A DNA stretch of 51,824 bases, from the NCBI GenBank assembly GCA_947372105.1, contig CANBSH010000011.1, positions 1-51,824 of the forward strand. The letters are read 5' to 3'. Source of the DNA: Chitinophagaceae bacterium. GTDB lineage: Bacteria > Bacteroidota > Bacteroidia > Chitinophagales > Chitinophagaceae. A program made the position numbers and the translations under genes. Positions 7,889 to 16,540 of this stretch are shown here, one piece after another (positions within the stretch are counted from its first letter, which is position 1; the number at the start of each line of letters is the position of its first letter). Under the pieces are notes generated by a model. The model was not told the origin of the DNA, did no database searches, and saw only the letters and a list, made by a program, of their open reading frames with translations.

Positions 7889-8857
7889 ATGACAACAGAT
7901 CAAATCGTATATAGTGTATTTGGGGCGGTGATTTTAATCGCTTTAGTATTAGATCTTGGATTTTTAAGTAAAAAAAATACCACTATTTCAATACGTCAAG
8001 CATTACGTCAAACTTTTTTTTGGGTGTTACTCGCTCTAGGATTTTTTATTTTTATGTGGGTAGAAGAAGGCCAAAAACTAGGGCTAGAATTTTTGAGTGG
8101 CTACTTGATGGAATGGAGTTTAAGTATAGATAATATTTTTGTCTTTATTTTAATTTTCGATGCATTCAAAGTAAAAGAACAACATCTTTCCAGAGTACTA
8201 TTAATTGGAATTTTAGCAGCCATTATATTTAGAATTATTTTTATCACAGTGGGTGTGGCTTTAGTAGCTCAATTTTCATGGGTACTATATTTGTTCGGAG
8301 TGTTTTTAGTTTATACAGGTTATCAAATGTTTGTTGCCAATGAAGACGAAGCCTTTGACCCGCATGATTCTAAAATTTATAAATTTCTAAAAAGTTTTTT
8401 ACCTATTACTAATAGTGATGGCGAAGGGAAGTTTATGATTCGTGTTAATGGCAAACCCATGTATACTTCCTTATTTGTAGTAGTGATTTTGCTGGCTGGC
8501 ATTGATATTGTGTTTGCATTGGATTCTATACCTGCAGTGATGGGTATCTCTCGAAGCAGTTTGGTTATATATACCTCCAATATTTTTGCAGTTTTAGGAC
8601 TTCGTTCCTTATTCTTTTTATTAAGAGGAGCAGTAAATGAATTTGAGCATTTGCAAAAAGGCATCGCTATTGTCCTTGTATTCATTGGTGTCAAAATGTT
8701 AGGGGAACATTATATCAACTTATGGTTAGATAAAAATGCACAAGTTATTTTATCCTTATTGGTTATTTTATTTTGTATTACAGGATCCATCATGTACTCT
8801 ATATTCACTAATAAGCAAAAAAAATTACCCAAGGATTTAAAGGACTCTACTTTATAA
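7889..8857 (+). CDS. TerC/Alx family integral membrane protein
   Basis: A 322-residue protein with about nine membrane segments. TerC-family landmarks are the acidic motifs MEWSLSIDNIFVFIL (about residues 75-89) and GIDIVFALDSIPAV (about 205-218). Members are linked to manganese export and loading of secreted metalloenzymes, to tellurite resistance, or to alkaline response; which applies here cannot be read from sequence. No yybP-ykoY manganese riboswitch can fit, because only 24 bases separate it from gldFG. It may be driven by its own promoter inside the gldFG end. Confidence 0.88.
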   Translation: MTTDQIVYSVFGAVILIALVLDLGFLSKKNTTISIRQALRQTFFWVLLALGFFIFMWVEEGQKLGLEFLSGYLMEWSLSIDNIFVFILIFDAFKVKEQHLSRVLLIGILAAIIFRIIFITVGVALVAQFSWVLYLFGVFLVYTGYQMFVANEDEAFDPHDSKIYKFLKSFLPITNSDGEGKFMIRVNGKPMYTSLFVVVILLAGIDIVFALDSIPAVMGISRSSLVIYTSNIFAVLGLRSLFFLLRGAVNEFEHLQKGIAIVLVFIGVKMLGEHYINLWLDKNAQVILSLLVILFCITGSIMYSIFTNKQKKLPKDLKDSTL

Positions 8858-8879
8858 GCAAAATGATATAATTTAAATA

Positions 8880-11345
8880 TTGTCCTATTCCATTCAACAT
8901 ATTAATGATTGTTTATCTGCCGGAAATCCTTCTTTATTTCCTGCTACCATTGAACACTTATTAATTGACAGCCGTAGTTTATTATTTCCAGAAACCACTT
9001 TGTTTTTTGCCATTCAAACTGCACAAAATGATGGACATGAATACATTCCTGAATTATACCAAAGAGGTGTTCGCAATTTTGTAGTTTCTCAAAAAATGGA
9101 AGAGGGTAAATATGATCAAGCTAATTTTTTTCTGGTAGATCATGTCATAACAGCACTTCAAAAAATCGCAAAAGACCACCGCTCTCATTTTAAATACCCT
9201 GTGATAGGTATTACAGGTAGTAATGGCAAAACCATTGTCAAAGAATGGTTATTTCAATTGCTTGAAAGTCATTTTCAAATTATTAGAAGTCCCAGAAGTT
9301 TCAATTCTCAAATAGGGGTTCCTTTAAGTGTTTGGGAAATGAATTCAAAGCATAATTTAGCCATTTTTGAAGCAGGTATTTCTCAACAGGGTGAAATGTT
9401 TGCATTAGCTAATATCATACAACCAAGTATTGGTATTGTCACCTGTTTGGGTACGGCACATCAAGAAGGTTTTGAATCTATACAACAAAAATGGGAAGAG
9501 AAGTGGGGCTTATGTAAGCATGCAAGAACAGTGTTATTACCGATTGATGATTTAATTTCTAATCATATTGTACTTCCAGAAAAAATGGAAGGGCAGGAGA
9601 TCATTAAGTGGGGTCAATCTCCAGCAGCTGATTTTAGAATTATATCCGAGCAGGTGATTCAGCAAAATACGTATGTAAAAGCTGCCTTTCACAATGACAC
9701 GCTTTCTTTAAACATTCCATTTACCGATAAGGCATCTGTACAAAATGCCATCACTTGTTGGGTGGCTTTATTGCATTTCAATATGCCTTCTAACGAAATA
9801 CAAACTAAACTAAGTGCTTTAAGGCATTTAGATATGCGTATGCAAATTAAAAAAGGAAATCAAAATTGTTTATTATTAAACGATAGTTATAGTAATGATA
9901 TTCATTCCTTGCAATTGGCATTAGAATACGCACAACAACAAACTGGAAATTTATCTTTAACGGTGATACTTTCAGATTTATATGAACGAGAAGTAGGAAG
10001 CATTAATTACAATGAACTCATTCGGACATTGTTGAGGTTTAATATTCAAAAAATAATAGTCATTGGGCCTCAATTATCCCAAGCGCTGAACAATACTAAG
10101 GAAATGCAAGTCATCAAAAAATTTGCATTTGAAAATGTAGCTGAATTTGAACAAAAAATGGACTTGCAATCTTTTAAAGATGAATTCATTTTAATCAAAG
10201 GGTCTCGAAATTTTGCATTAGAAAATATTAATGCACTATTGCAATTACAAACACACGAAACAAAAGCTGAAATTAATTTAACCGCATTGGTTTCTAATTA
10301 TAAAAAAATCAAAAATAAAGTAGGATCCAAAGTGAAAGTGATGGCAATGGTGAAAGCCTTTGGATATGGGGCAGGTAGTGTGGAAGTGGCTAGGGTGTTA
10401 CAGTTTCATCATGTTGATTATTTAGCAGTTGCCTATACTGATGAGGGCATCGCATTACGTAAAGCGGGGATTCATATACCCATTATGGTTATGAATGTGG
10501 ATGCTTCTACCTTTGACACACTCCTTAAATTTCATTTAGAACCCGAAATATTTTCTTTCCAATTACTACATCAATTTCATCAATTTATAAAAGACCAAGG
10601 CATTTCAAGTTTCCCCATTCATTTAAAATTGAATACGGGAATGAATCGATTGGGCTTTGATATGCATGAAATACCTGCCTTAGCTGAAATTTTACAAGAG
10701 ATGCCTGCATTGAAAGTGCAGTCTATATTTAGTCATTTGAGCGCAAGTGGTCAATCTGAATATTTGGATTATACACAAAACCAATTGAATCAATTTAAAG
10801 CAGCAGCTTTTCAATTAGAAAAATCATTAGGCTATACCACCATCAAGCATATTGCTAATTCTGGCGCAATATTAATGCATACGCAATACCATCTTGATAT
10901 GGTACGATTAGGAATTGGACTATATGGTATTGGCGAAAAAAGTTTTGGATGGGAAAACGTGATTCAACTCACAACAACTATTTCGCAAATTAGAAAATTA
11001 CCAGCAGGTTCCTATGTGGGATATAATCGAGCAGGGGTCATTAACAAAGAAAGCGTTATTGCCACGGTTCGTTTGGGTTATGCAGATGGGTACCATAGAA
11101 AATCAGGAAAAGGGGAAGGATCCATGTGGATACAAGGTAAGCTAGCACCCATTGTAGGAGAGGTTTGCATGGATATGACCATGATTGACATTACCCAAAT
11201 TGACGGCGTAAAAGAAGGAGATACCGTTGAAGTTTTTGGCAAGCATTTATCCATTTATGAAGTGGCTACTTGGGCCGAAACCATACCATATGAAATTTTA
11301 ACATCTCTAGGGCAAAGAGTAAAACGCATCTATATCCAAGACTAA
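8880..11345 (+). CDS. Bifunctional MurF ligase / alanine racemase
   Basis: An 821-residue fusion. Residues 1 to about 455 are MurF, which joins D-Ala-D-Ala to UDP-MurNAc-tripeptide; its ATP loop is GITGSNGKTIVKEW at about 110-123. The rest is a PLP-dependent alanine racemase that makes D-alanine, with PLP lysine K492 in MVKAFGYGAGS and the tyrosine motif VGYNRAG. The racemase product feeds the D-Ala-D-Ala used by the ligase half. The fusion is known across Bacteroidota. The start appears to be TTG at 8880: a stop lies two codons upstream and the first in-frame ATG is far inside the MurF domain. Confidence 0.93.
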   Translation: MSYSIQHINDCLSAGNPSLFPATIEHLLIDSRSLLFPETTLFFAIQTAQNDGHEYIPELYQRGVRNFVVSQKMEEGKYDQANFFLVDHVITALQKIAKDHRSHFKYPVIGITGSNGKTIVKEWLFQLLESHFQIIRSPRSFNSQIGVPLSVWEMNSKHNLAIFEAGISQQGEMFALANIIQPSIGIVTCLGTAHQEGFESIQQKWEEKWGLCKHARTVLLPIDDLISNHIVLPEKMEGQEIIKWGQSPAADFRIISEQVIQQNTYVKAAFHNDTLSLNIPFTDKASVQNAITCWVALLHFNMPSNEIQTKLSALRHLDMRMQIKKGNQNCLLLNDSYSNDIHSLQLALEYAQQQTGNLSLTVILSDLYEREVGSINYNELIRTLLRFNIQKIIVIGPQLSQALNNTKEMQVIKKFAFENVAEFEQKMDLQSFKDEFILIKGSRNFALENINALLQLQTHETKAEINLTALVSNYKKIKNKVGSKVKVMAMVKAFGYGAGSVEVARVLQFHHVDYLAVAYTDEGIALRKAGIHIPIMVMNVDASTFDTLLKFHLEPEIFSFQLLHQFHQFIKDQGISSFPIHLKLNTGMNRLGFDMHEIPALAEILQEMPALKVQSIFSHLSASGQSEYLDYTQNQLNQFKAAAFQLEKSLGYTTIKHIANSGAILMHTQYHLDMVRLGIGLYGIGEKSFGWENVIQLTTTISQIRKLPAGSYVGYNRAGVINKESVIATVRLGYADGYHRKSGKGEGSMWIQGKLAPIVGEVCMDMTMIDITQIDGVKEGDTVEVFGKHLSIYEVATWAETIPYEILTSLGQRVKRIYIQD

Positions 11346-11347
11346 CT

Positions 11348-11355
11348 TATCTTTG
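11348..11355 (+). promoter_or_regulatory. -7 promoter box of lspA
   Basis: TATCTTTG matches TAnnTTTG and lies immediately after the murF-alr stop, 20 bases before the lspA ATG. Confidence 0.55.
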
Positions 11356-11375
11356 CCAAGAATTAATTAAACGCT

Positions 11376-12047
11376 ATGAACGGGAAAAAAGTATTTGCAT
11401 TAATCGCTGCGATCATTTTTATAGATCAAGCATTAAAATTTTATATCAAATTAAATTTCTTTATTGGTGAAGAGCATGCCATTGTAGGAACATGGGCCAG
11501 ATTGCATTTCGTAGAAAATGAAGGCATGGCATGGGGATTAAAATTTGGCGGTGATTTTGGTAAAATTGCATTAACTCTTTTTAGATTGGCAGCAGTGATA
11601 TGGGGTGTGTTTTTAATTAGAGGGTTTATTGAAAAAAAATACCACAAAGGTTTTATACTTTGCGCTGCGCTCATTTTTGCAGGGGCTTTAGGTAATTTGC
11701 TTGATAGTATTTTTTACGGTTTAATATTTAATGCCAGTGTTCCTTATACCACTATGGTAGCACAACTTTTACCAGTGGGAGGCGGATATGCCCCTCTGTT
11801 GCATGGCAAAGTAGTGGACATGTTTTATTTCCCTATCGTTCAAAATGCTCATTTCCCTTCTTGGTTCCCTTTTTGGGCTGGCGAGGAGTTTGAGTTTTTT
11901 AGACCTGTTTTTAATTTTGCTGATGCCTCCATTAGTTCCGGAGTCATTGCCTTATTCATCTTTCAAGGCAAATTTTTCAAGGAGCCTGAAAATGAGGTCA
12001 ATAGGAGCGCTGAAACGCCAGAAACGCCTTCTAACCCTACTGAATAA
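11376..12047 (+). CDS. lspA: Lipoprotein signal peptidase (signal peptidase II)
   Basis: A 223-residue inner-membrane aspartyl protease that cleaves the signal peptide of prolipoproteins after lipidation. The two catalytic aspartates are D148 in GKVVDMFYFP and D183 in FNFADASISSG; the N-terminal IFIDQALK motif and NEGMAWG are also typical. It is longer than the roughly 165-residue enterobacterial enzyme because of a loop of about 30 residues before D148 and a hydrophilic tail, both common in Bacteroidota. It lies upstream of ileS, a frequent partner. A 78-base gap separates them. Confidence 0.95.
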   Translation: MNGKKVFALIAAIIFIDQALKFYIKLNFFIGEEHAIVGTWARLHFVENEGMAWGLKFGGDFGKIALTLFRLAAVIWGVFLIRGFIEKKYHKGFILCAALIFAGALGNLLDSIFYGLIFNASVPYTTMVAQLLPVGGGYAPLLHGKVVDMFYFPIVQNAHFPSWFPFWAGEEFEFFRPVFNFADASISSGVIALFIFQGKFFKEPENEVNRSAETPETPSNPTE

Positions 12048-12125
12048 AGCGCAAAACTCATCATTGCTTTTTTGAGGGGTTATTCGTACCTTCGTGCCCT
12101 AAAAATGAGCTAGGATAAGCGTTTT

Positions 12126-15100
12126 ATGAATAATAAGTACCCCGAATTTAATGGACTCCATCTGCCCACCATTGAGGCGGAAATTTTAGATGCTTGGAAA
12201 AAGGAGCAAGCATTTGAACAATCTGTTCAATTGAGGGAAGGAAAAACACCTTTTGTTTTTTACGAAGGGCCTCCCAGTGCCAACGGTATGCCTGGTATTC
12301 ACCATGTTATTTCACGTACTTTAAAAGATATGATGTGTCGTTACAAAACGATGCAAGGGTTTCAAGTAAAACGTAAAGGTGGTTGGGATACGCATGGATT
12401 ACCCGTGGAATTAGGAGTAGAAAAAGAATTAGGAATTACAAAGGAAGATATTGGAGTTAAAATTTCGGTAGAAGAGTATAATAAAAAATGCAGAGAAGCG
12501 GTACTTCGTTATAAAAAAGAGTGGGATGATATTACCAACAAGATGGGTTATTGGGTTGATTTAAATAATCCTTACATCACTTTTGAAAATAATTACATTG
12601 AAACACTTTGGTGGATTTTAAGTACGCTTTACAAAAAAGGGTATTTGTATCAAAGTGTAAGTATACAACCTTATTCACCTGCAGCAGGAACTGGATTAAG
12701 TTCACATGAATTAAATCAGCCAGGTACGTATAAGGATGTAAAAGATACATCTGCAGTGGTGATGTTTAAAGCACTTGTTTCAAAAGAAAGTCAATTTTTA
12801 TTTGATGCCATAAAAAATTCAAGAACACCACATGAATTATATTATATGGCTTGGACTACTACGCCATGGACACTTCCTTCCAACTTAGGTTTGACTGTGG
12901 GTCCTAATATTGATTATGTAGTGGTTGAAACATATAATCCATACACGGCATTGCCAGTGAATGTTTTATTGGCGAAAGCCTTGGTATCAAAGTATTTCAA
13001 GGAAGAAGGGTTGGCATTAGATACTTATGCGGAAGGTGATAAAATACTTCCTTGGAAAATTATATTGGAATGCAAGGGTAAGGCATTGAATGAATTGAGA
13101 TATGAACAGTTAATGCCATTTGAAGCCAATGATCCAAAAAATATCGAAGGAGATCCTTTCAAAATTATGCTAGGTGATTTTGTTACTACCGAAGATGGAA
13201 CGGGTATTGTGCATACGGCTCCTGCTTTTGGCGCAGATGATTATAAAGTAGGACAAAAATATAATTTAGGCATTCTTACATTAGTTGATAGAGAAGGAAA
13301 ATTTGTACATGGAGTAGGTGAGTTTAGCGGCAGGTTTGTAAAAAATTACAAAGACGACAAAGAGTATCAAGATGTGAATGTGGATATTGCGGTGAAATTG
13401 AAAAAAGAAAATCGCGCATTTAAAGTAGAAAAATACGAACATAATTATCCGCATTGTTGGAGAACAGATAAACCCATTTTATATTATCCATTAGATGCTT
13501 GGTTTATTAAAACGACAGCGGTCAAGGATCGTATGGTGGAGTTGAATAAAACTATTAATTGGAAACCAAAGAGTACAGGTGAAGGTAGATTTGGAAACTG
13601 GTTGGAGAATATGGTGGATTGGAATTTAAGTAGAAGCAGATATTGGGGAACTCCATTACCTATTTGGCGTACCGAAGATGGTGCCGAAGAAATTTGTATT
13701 GGTTCGATAGAAGAATTAACTGCAGGTTATTTAGCAGCCAAAGAAAAAGGATTCAATAAGGAGGTGCCATTAAATATCATAGACGGCAAGTTGGATGTGG
13801 ATTTACACAAACCATTTGTGGATCAAATTGAACTATTAAGTGCCACAGGTCAACCCATGAAACGGGTGTCAGATTTAGTGGATGTATGGTTTGATTCTGG
13901 TGCGATGCCTTATGCCCAATGGCATTATCCGTTTGAGAATAAGGATTTGGTTGACAAAGGGCAAGCATTCCCTGCCGATTTTATTTGTGAAGGAGTGGAT
14001 CAAACCAGAGGATGGTTTTATACACTTCATGCTTTAGGCGTTTTATTATTTGACACGGTGGCTTACAAAGCAGTCATGAGTAATGGTTTAGTGTTGGATA
14101 AGAATGGTAATAAAATGAGTAAGCGCTTAGGGAATGTTGTGAATCCATTTGAGACTATTGAAAAATATGGTGCAGATGCCACAAGATGGTATTTAGTAAC
14201 AAATGCTTCTCCTTGGGATAATTTGAAATTTGATTTATCTGGAATACAAGAAGTGCAAAGAAAATTCTTTGGGACTTTATATAATACTTATCAATTTTTT
14301 GTGCTGTATGCAAATGTGGATGGTTTCCATTTTGAGCAAGACTATATTCCTGTTCAACAACGTCCCGAAATTGATCGCTGGATTATTTCATCTTTGAATA
14401 GTTTAATTCAAACGGTGACACAATCTATGGATGATTTTGAACCTACTGCTGCAGGCCGTGCGATAGAAACCTTTGTGGATGAGCATTTGAGTAACTGGTA
14501 TGTACGTTTATGCCGTCGTCGTTTCTGGAAAGGAACTTATACCGATGATAAAATTAGTGCTTATCAAACTTTATATGAATGTATTGAAACCATTGCGAGA
14601 TTAATGGCACCCATTGCGCCGTTTTTCTGTGATCAATTATTCCGTCATTTAAATCAAACAACGAATCGTTTTAAAGTAACATCTATACATCATGCTGATT
14701 TCCCCAAAGCAGATGTTCAAAAAATGGATGCTGCCTTAGAAGCTCGTATGCAAATGGCGCAAGATATTTGTTCGCTGGTTTTATCTATACGTAAAAAAGT
14801 GAATATTAAAGTTCGCCAACCATTACAAAAAATATTAATACCTGTTTTAAACCCTGACATGAAAGAAGCCATTGAGCAAATGGAAGAATTAATTTTGGCA
14901 GAGGTAAATGTTAAGGAAATTAATTATATCACTGATACCGAAGGGGTGATTAGTAAAAAAGTGAAACCCAATTTTAAACTTTTGGGTAATAAGTTAGGGG
15001 CTAAAATGAAGCAAGCTTCTGCCCTAATTGGCAATTTTACACAGACGCAAATTAGCCAGTTAGAAAAAGAAGGACTGTACTCTTTGAACGTAGAAGGGGA

Positions 15101-15476
15101 AATCATCCCTATATTATTGAGCGAGGTTGACATTATTGCAGAAGATATCCCCGGTTGGAGTGTAGCGGTGAAGGGAGCTTTAACCGTGGCTTTGGACATC
15201 ACAATAAGCCCGGATTTGCTACAAGAAGGGCATGCTAGAGAGTTGGTGAATAGGGTTCAAAACATACGAAAAGACAGCAATTTCGAGCTAACTGACAAGA
15301 TTTTACTCCAAATTGTGGATAACACAGAACTCAAGGAAGCCATTAATCAATTTTCAGAGTATATTTGCCGCGAGATTCTAGCATTGAAAATTGACTGGGT
15401 TTCTTCCATTGAGGACGGGGTCGATGTCGAGATAAATGACTATAAATTAAGGATTTCAGTTTTACAAAAAGGATAG
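12126..15476 (+). CDS. ileS: Isoleucyl-tRNA synthetase, type 2
   Basis: A 1116-residue class I synthetase that charges tRNA-Ile. The HIGH-type motif is GIHHV in NGMPGIHHVISR, and the second signature is KMSKRLGN rather than KMSKS. Together with GLPVELGVEK and the length this places it in the eukaryote-like type 2 group, which in other bacteria is associated with low sensitivity to mupirocin. The editing domain includes TTPWTLPSNLGL. The dksA-like gene starts five bases after its stop, so the two are very likely co-transcribed. Confidence 0.96.
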   Translation: MNNKYPEFNGLHLPTIEAEILDAWKKEQAFEQSVQLREGKTPFVFYEGPPSANGMPGIHHVISRTLKDMMCRYKTMQGFQVKRKGGWDTHGLPVELGVEKELGITKEDIGVKISVEEYNKKCREAVLRYKKEWDDITNKMGYWVDLNNPYITFENNYIETLWWILSTLYKKGYLYQSVSIQPYSPAAGTGLSSHELNQPGTYKDVKDTSAVVMFKALVSKESQFLFDAIKNSRTPHELYYMAWTTTPWTLPSNLGLTVGPNIDYVVVETYNPYTALPVNVLLAKALVSKYFKEEGLALDTYAEGDKILPWKIILECKGKALNELRYEQLMPFEANDPKNIEGDPFKIMLGDFVTTEDGTGIVHTAPAFGADDYKVGQKYNLGILTLVDREGKFVHGVGEFSGRFVKNYKDDKEYQDVNVDIAVKLKKENRAFKVEKYEHNYPHCWRTDKPILYYPLDAWFIKTTAVKDRMVELNKTINWKPKSTGEGRFGNWLENMVDWNLSRSRYWGTPLPIWRTEDGAEEICIGSIEELTAGYLAAKEKGFNKEVPLNIIDGKLDVDLHKPFVDQIELLSATGQPMKRVSDLVDVWFDSGAMPYAQWHYPFENKDLVDKGQAFPADFICEGVDQTRGWFYTLHALGVLLFDTVAYKAVMSNGLVLDKNGNKMSKRLGNVVNPFETIEKYGADATRWYLVTNASPWDNLKFDLSGIQEVQRKFFGTLYNTYQFFVLYANVDGFHFEQDYIPVQQRPEIDRWIISSLNSLIQTVTQSMDDFEPTAAGRAIETFVDEHLSNWYVRLCRRRFWKGTYTDDKISAYQTLYECIETIARLMAPIAPFFCDQLFRHLNQTTNRFKVTSIHHADFPKADVQKMDAALEARMQMAQDICSLVLSIRKKVNIKVRQPLQKILIPVLNPDMKEAIEQMEELILAEVNVKEINYITDTEGVISKKVKPNFKLLGNKLGAKMKQASALIGNFTQTQISQLEKEGLYSLNVEGEIIPILLSEVDIIAEDIPGWSVAVKGALTVALDITISPDLLQEGHARELVNRVQNIRKDSNFELTDKILLQIVDNTELKEAINQFSEYICREILALKIDWVSSIEDGVDVEINDYKLRISVLQKG

Positions 15477-15481
15477 ATACT

Positions 15482-16453
15482 ATGGCTACAAAAAAACCAG
15501 CTCCTAAAAAAGCAGCTCCAGCTAAAAAGGCGGCACCCGTAAAAAAAGCGGCTCCAGCTAAAAAGTCAGCACCTGCTAAAAAAGCAGCACCTGCAAAAAA
15601 GGCAGCGCCTGCTAAAAAAGCGGCTCCAGCAAAAAAGGCAGCTCCTGTAAAAAAAGCGGCTCCTACAAAAAAGGCGGCTCCTGCAAAAGTAGTAGCACCT
15701 GCAAAAAAGGCGGCGCCTGTAAAAGTAGTAACCCCTGCAAAAAAAGCGGTTCCTGCAAAAGTAGTAGCCCCTGCAAAAAAAGCGGTTCCTGCAAAAGTGG
15801 TAGCCCCTGCAAAAAAAGGTGCAGCACCTGCTAAACCAGCAGTGCCTGCAAAAGTAGTAGCACCGGTGAAGCCAGTTGAAAAGTATGTACCTCCTGCAAA
15901 ACCAGTTCCTAAAATTCCTACGCCTCCTGTAAAGCCAGTGCGTAAAACTCCAGAACCTATCAAGGATGTAAAAGTCCCTAAAATAAATGCTAAAAGTAGT
16001 GTGCCTTATCAACCAGGGTATGTACCTATGGAAAGAAGGAAAGAAGTAGAAAAATCTACCCAAACTTTAGTAAAATATTCTGATGCTGAATTAAATGAGT
16101 TCAAGGATTTGATCTCTAAAAAATTGGAAGCAGCTAAAAAAGAATTAGTGTATTTGCAAGGTTTGATCACACGTAAGGATGAATTAGGTGGTGACAATGA
16201 CGATGCTCGTTATATGACTATGGAAGATGGTAGTGTAAGTATGGAAAGAGAGCAATTAAGTCAAATGGCTAGTCGTCAAATTACTTTTATTGATCATTTA
16301 GAAAAAGCCTTAATGCGTATTGAAAATAAGACTTATGGTATTTGTAGAGTGACTGGCTTATTGATTGATAAAGCTCGTTTACGTGCAGTGCCACATGCAA
16401 CCTTAAGTTTGGAAGCTAAATTGGGATACGTAAAAAATAGCAGCGATCAATAA
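15482..16453 (+). CDS. DksA/TraR-like protein with histone H1-like N-terminal tail
   Basis: A 323-residue two-part protein. Residues 1 to about 150 are a low-complexity tail of Lys/Ala/Pro repeats (units like KKAAPA and KVVAPA), resembling histone H1 tails and expected to bind DNA or RNA. After a Pro-rich linker, residues from about 198 form a DksA/TraR-type coiled coil and C-terminal fold with YGICRVTG and RLRAVPHATLSLEAK. Only one cysteine of the usual four-cysteine zinc site is left, as in many Bacteroidota homologues. It probably acts on RNA polymerase or nucleoid structure. Co-transcribed with ileS and followed by a bidirectional terminator. Confidence 0.85.
   Translation: MATKKPAPKKAAPAKKAAPVKKAAPAKKSAPAKKAAPAKKAAPAKKAAPAKKAAPVKKAAPTKKAAPAKVVAPAKKAAPVKVVTPAKKAVPAKVVAPAKKAVPAKVVAPAKKGAAPAKPAVPAKVVAPVKPVEKYVPPAKPVPKIPTPPVKPVRKTPEPIKDVKVPKINAKSSVPYQPGYVPMERRKEVEKSTQTLVKYSDAELNEFKDLISKKLEAAKKELVYLQGLITRKDELGGDNDDARYMTMEDGSVSMEREQLSQMASRQITFIDHLEKALMRIENKTYGICRVTGLLIDKARLRAVPHATLSLEAKLGYVKNSSDQ
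15488..15870 (+). repeat. Imperfect in-gene repeats encoding the Lys/Ala/Pro tail
   Basis: Short units of about 15-18 bp, of the type AAAAAAGCGGCTCCTGC, are repeated with many silent changes; further on the unit changes to about 48 bp (GCAAAAGTAGTAGC-CCTGCAAAAAA type). Such tracts expand and contract by slippage. The GC-rich, stop-free antisense frame over this tract is a by-product of the repeat. Confidence 0.85.
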
Positions 16454-16509
16454 TCGATTTAACATCGAACCAATATCAAAAATAGAGTCTTAAAACTTTA
16501 GAAATATTA

Positions 16510-16540
16510 AAACCCTGATCATTTGCATCGGGGTTTTTTA
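16510..16540. terminator. Bidirectional terminator between the dksA-like gene and the ABC exporter
   Basis: A 10-bp stem AAACCCTGAT/ATCGGGGTTT with one T-G pair and a 7-nt loop. It has T residues after it on the plus strand and A residues before it, so it can work for both convergent genes. It overlaps the stop codon of the minus-strand gene. Confidence 0.8.

Noticed and set aside
15343-15963. Long open frame on the minus strand (206 codons, rich in Gly, Ala, Phe, Thr)
   Set aside because: It is the antisense of the Lys/Ala/Pro repeat region of the dksA-like gene; lack of stops follows from repeat composition. It also overlaps the ileS end and has no promoter or family match.
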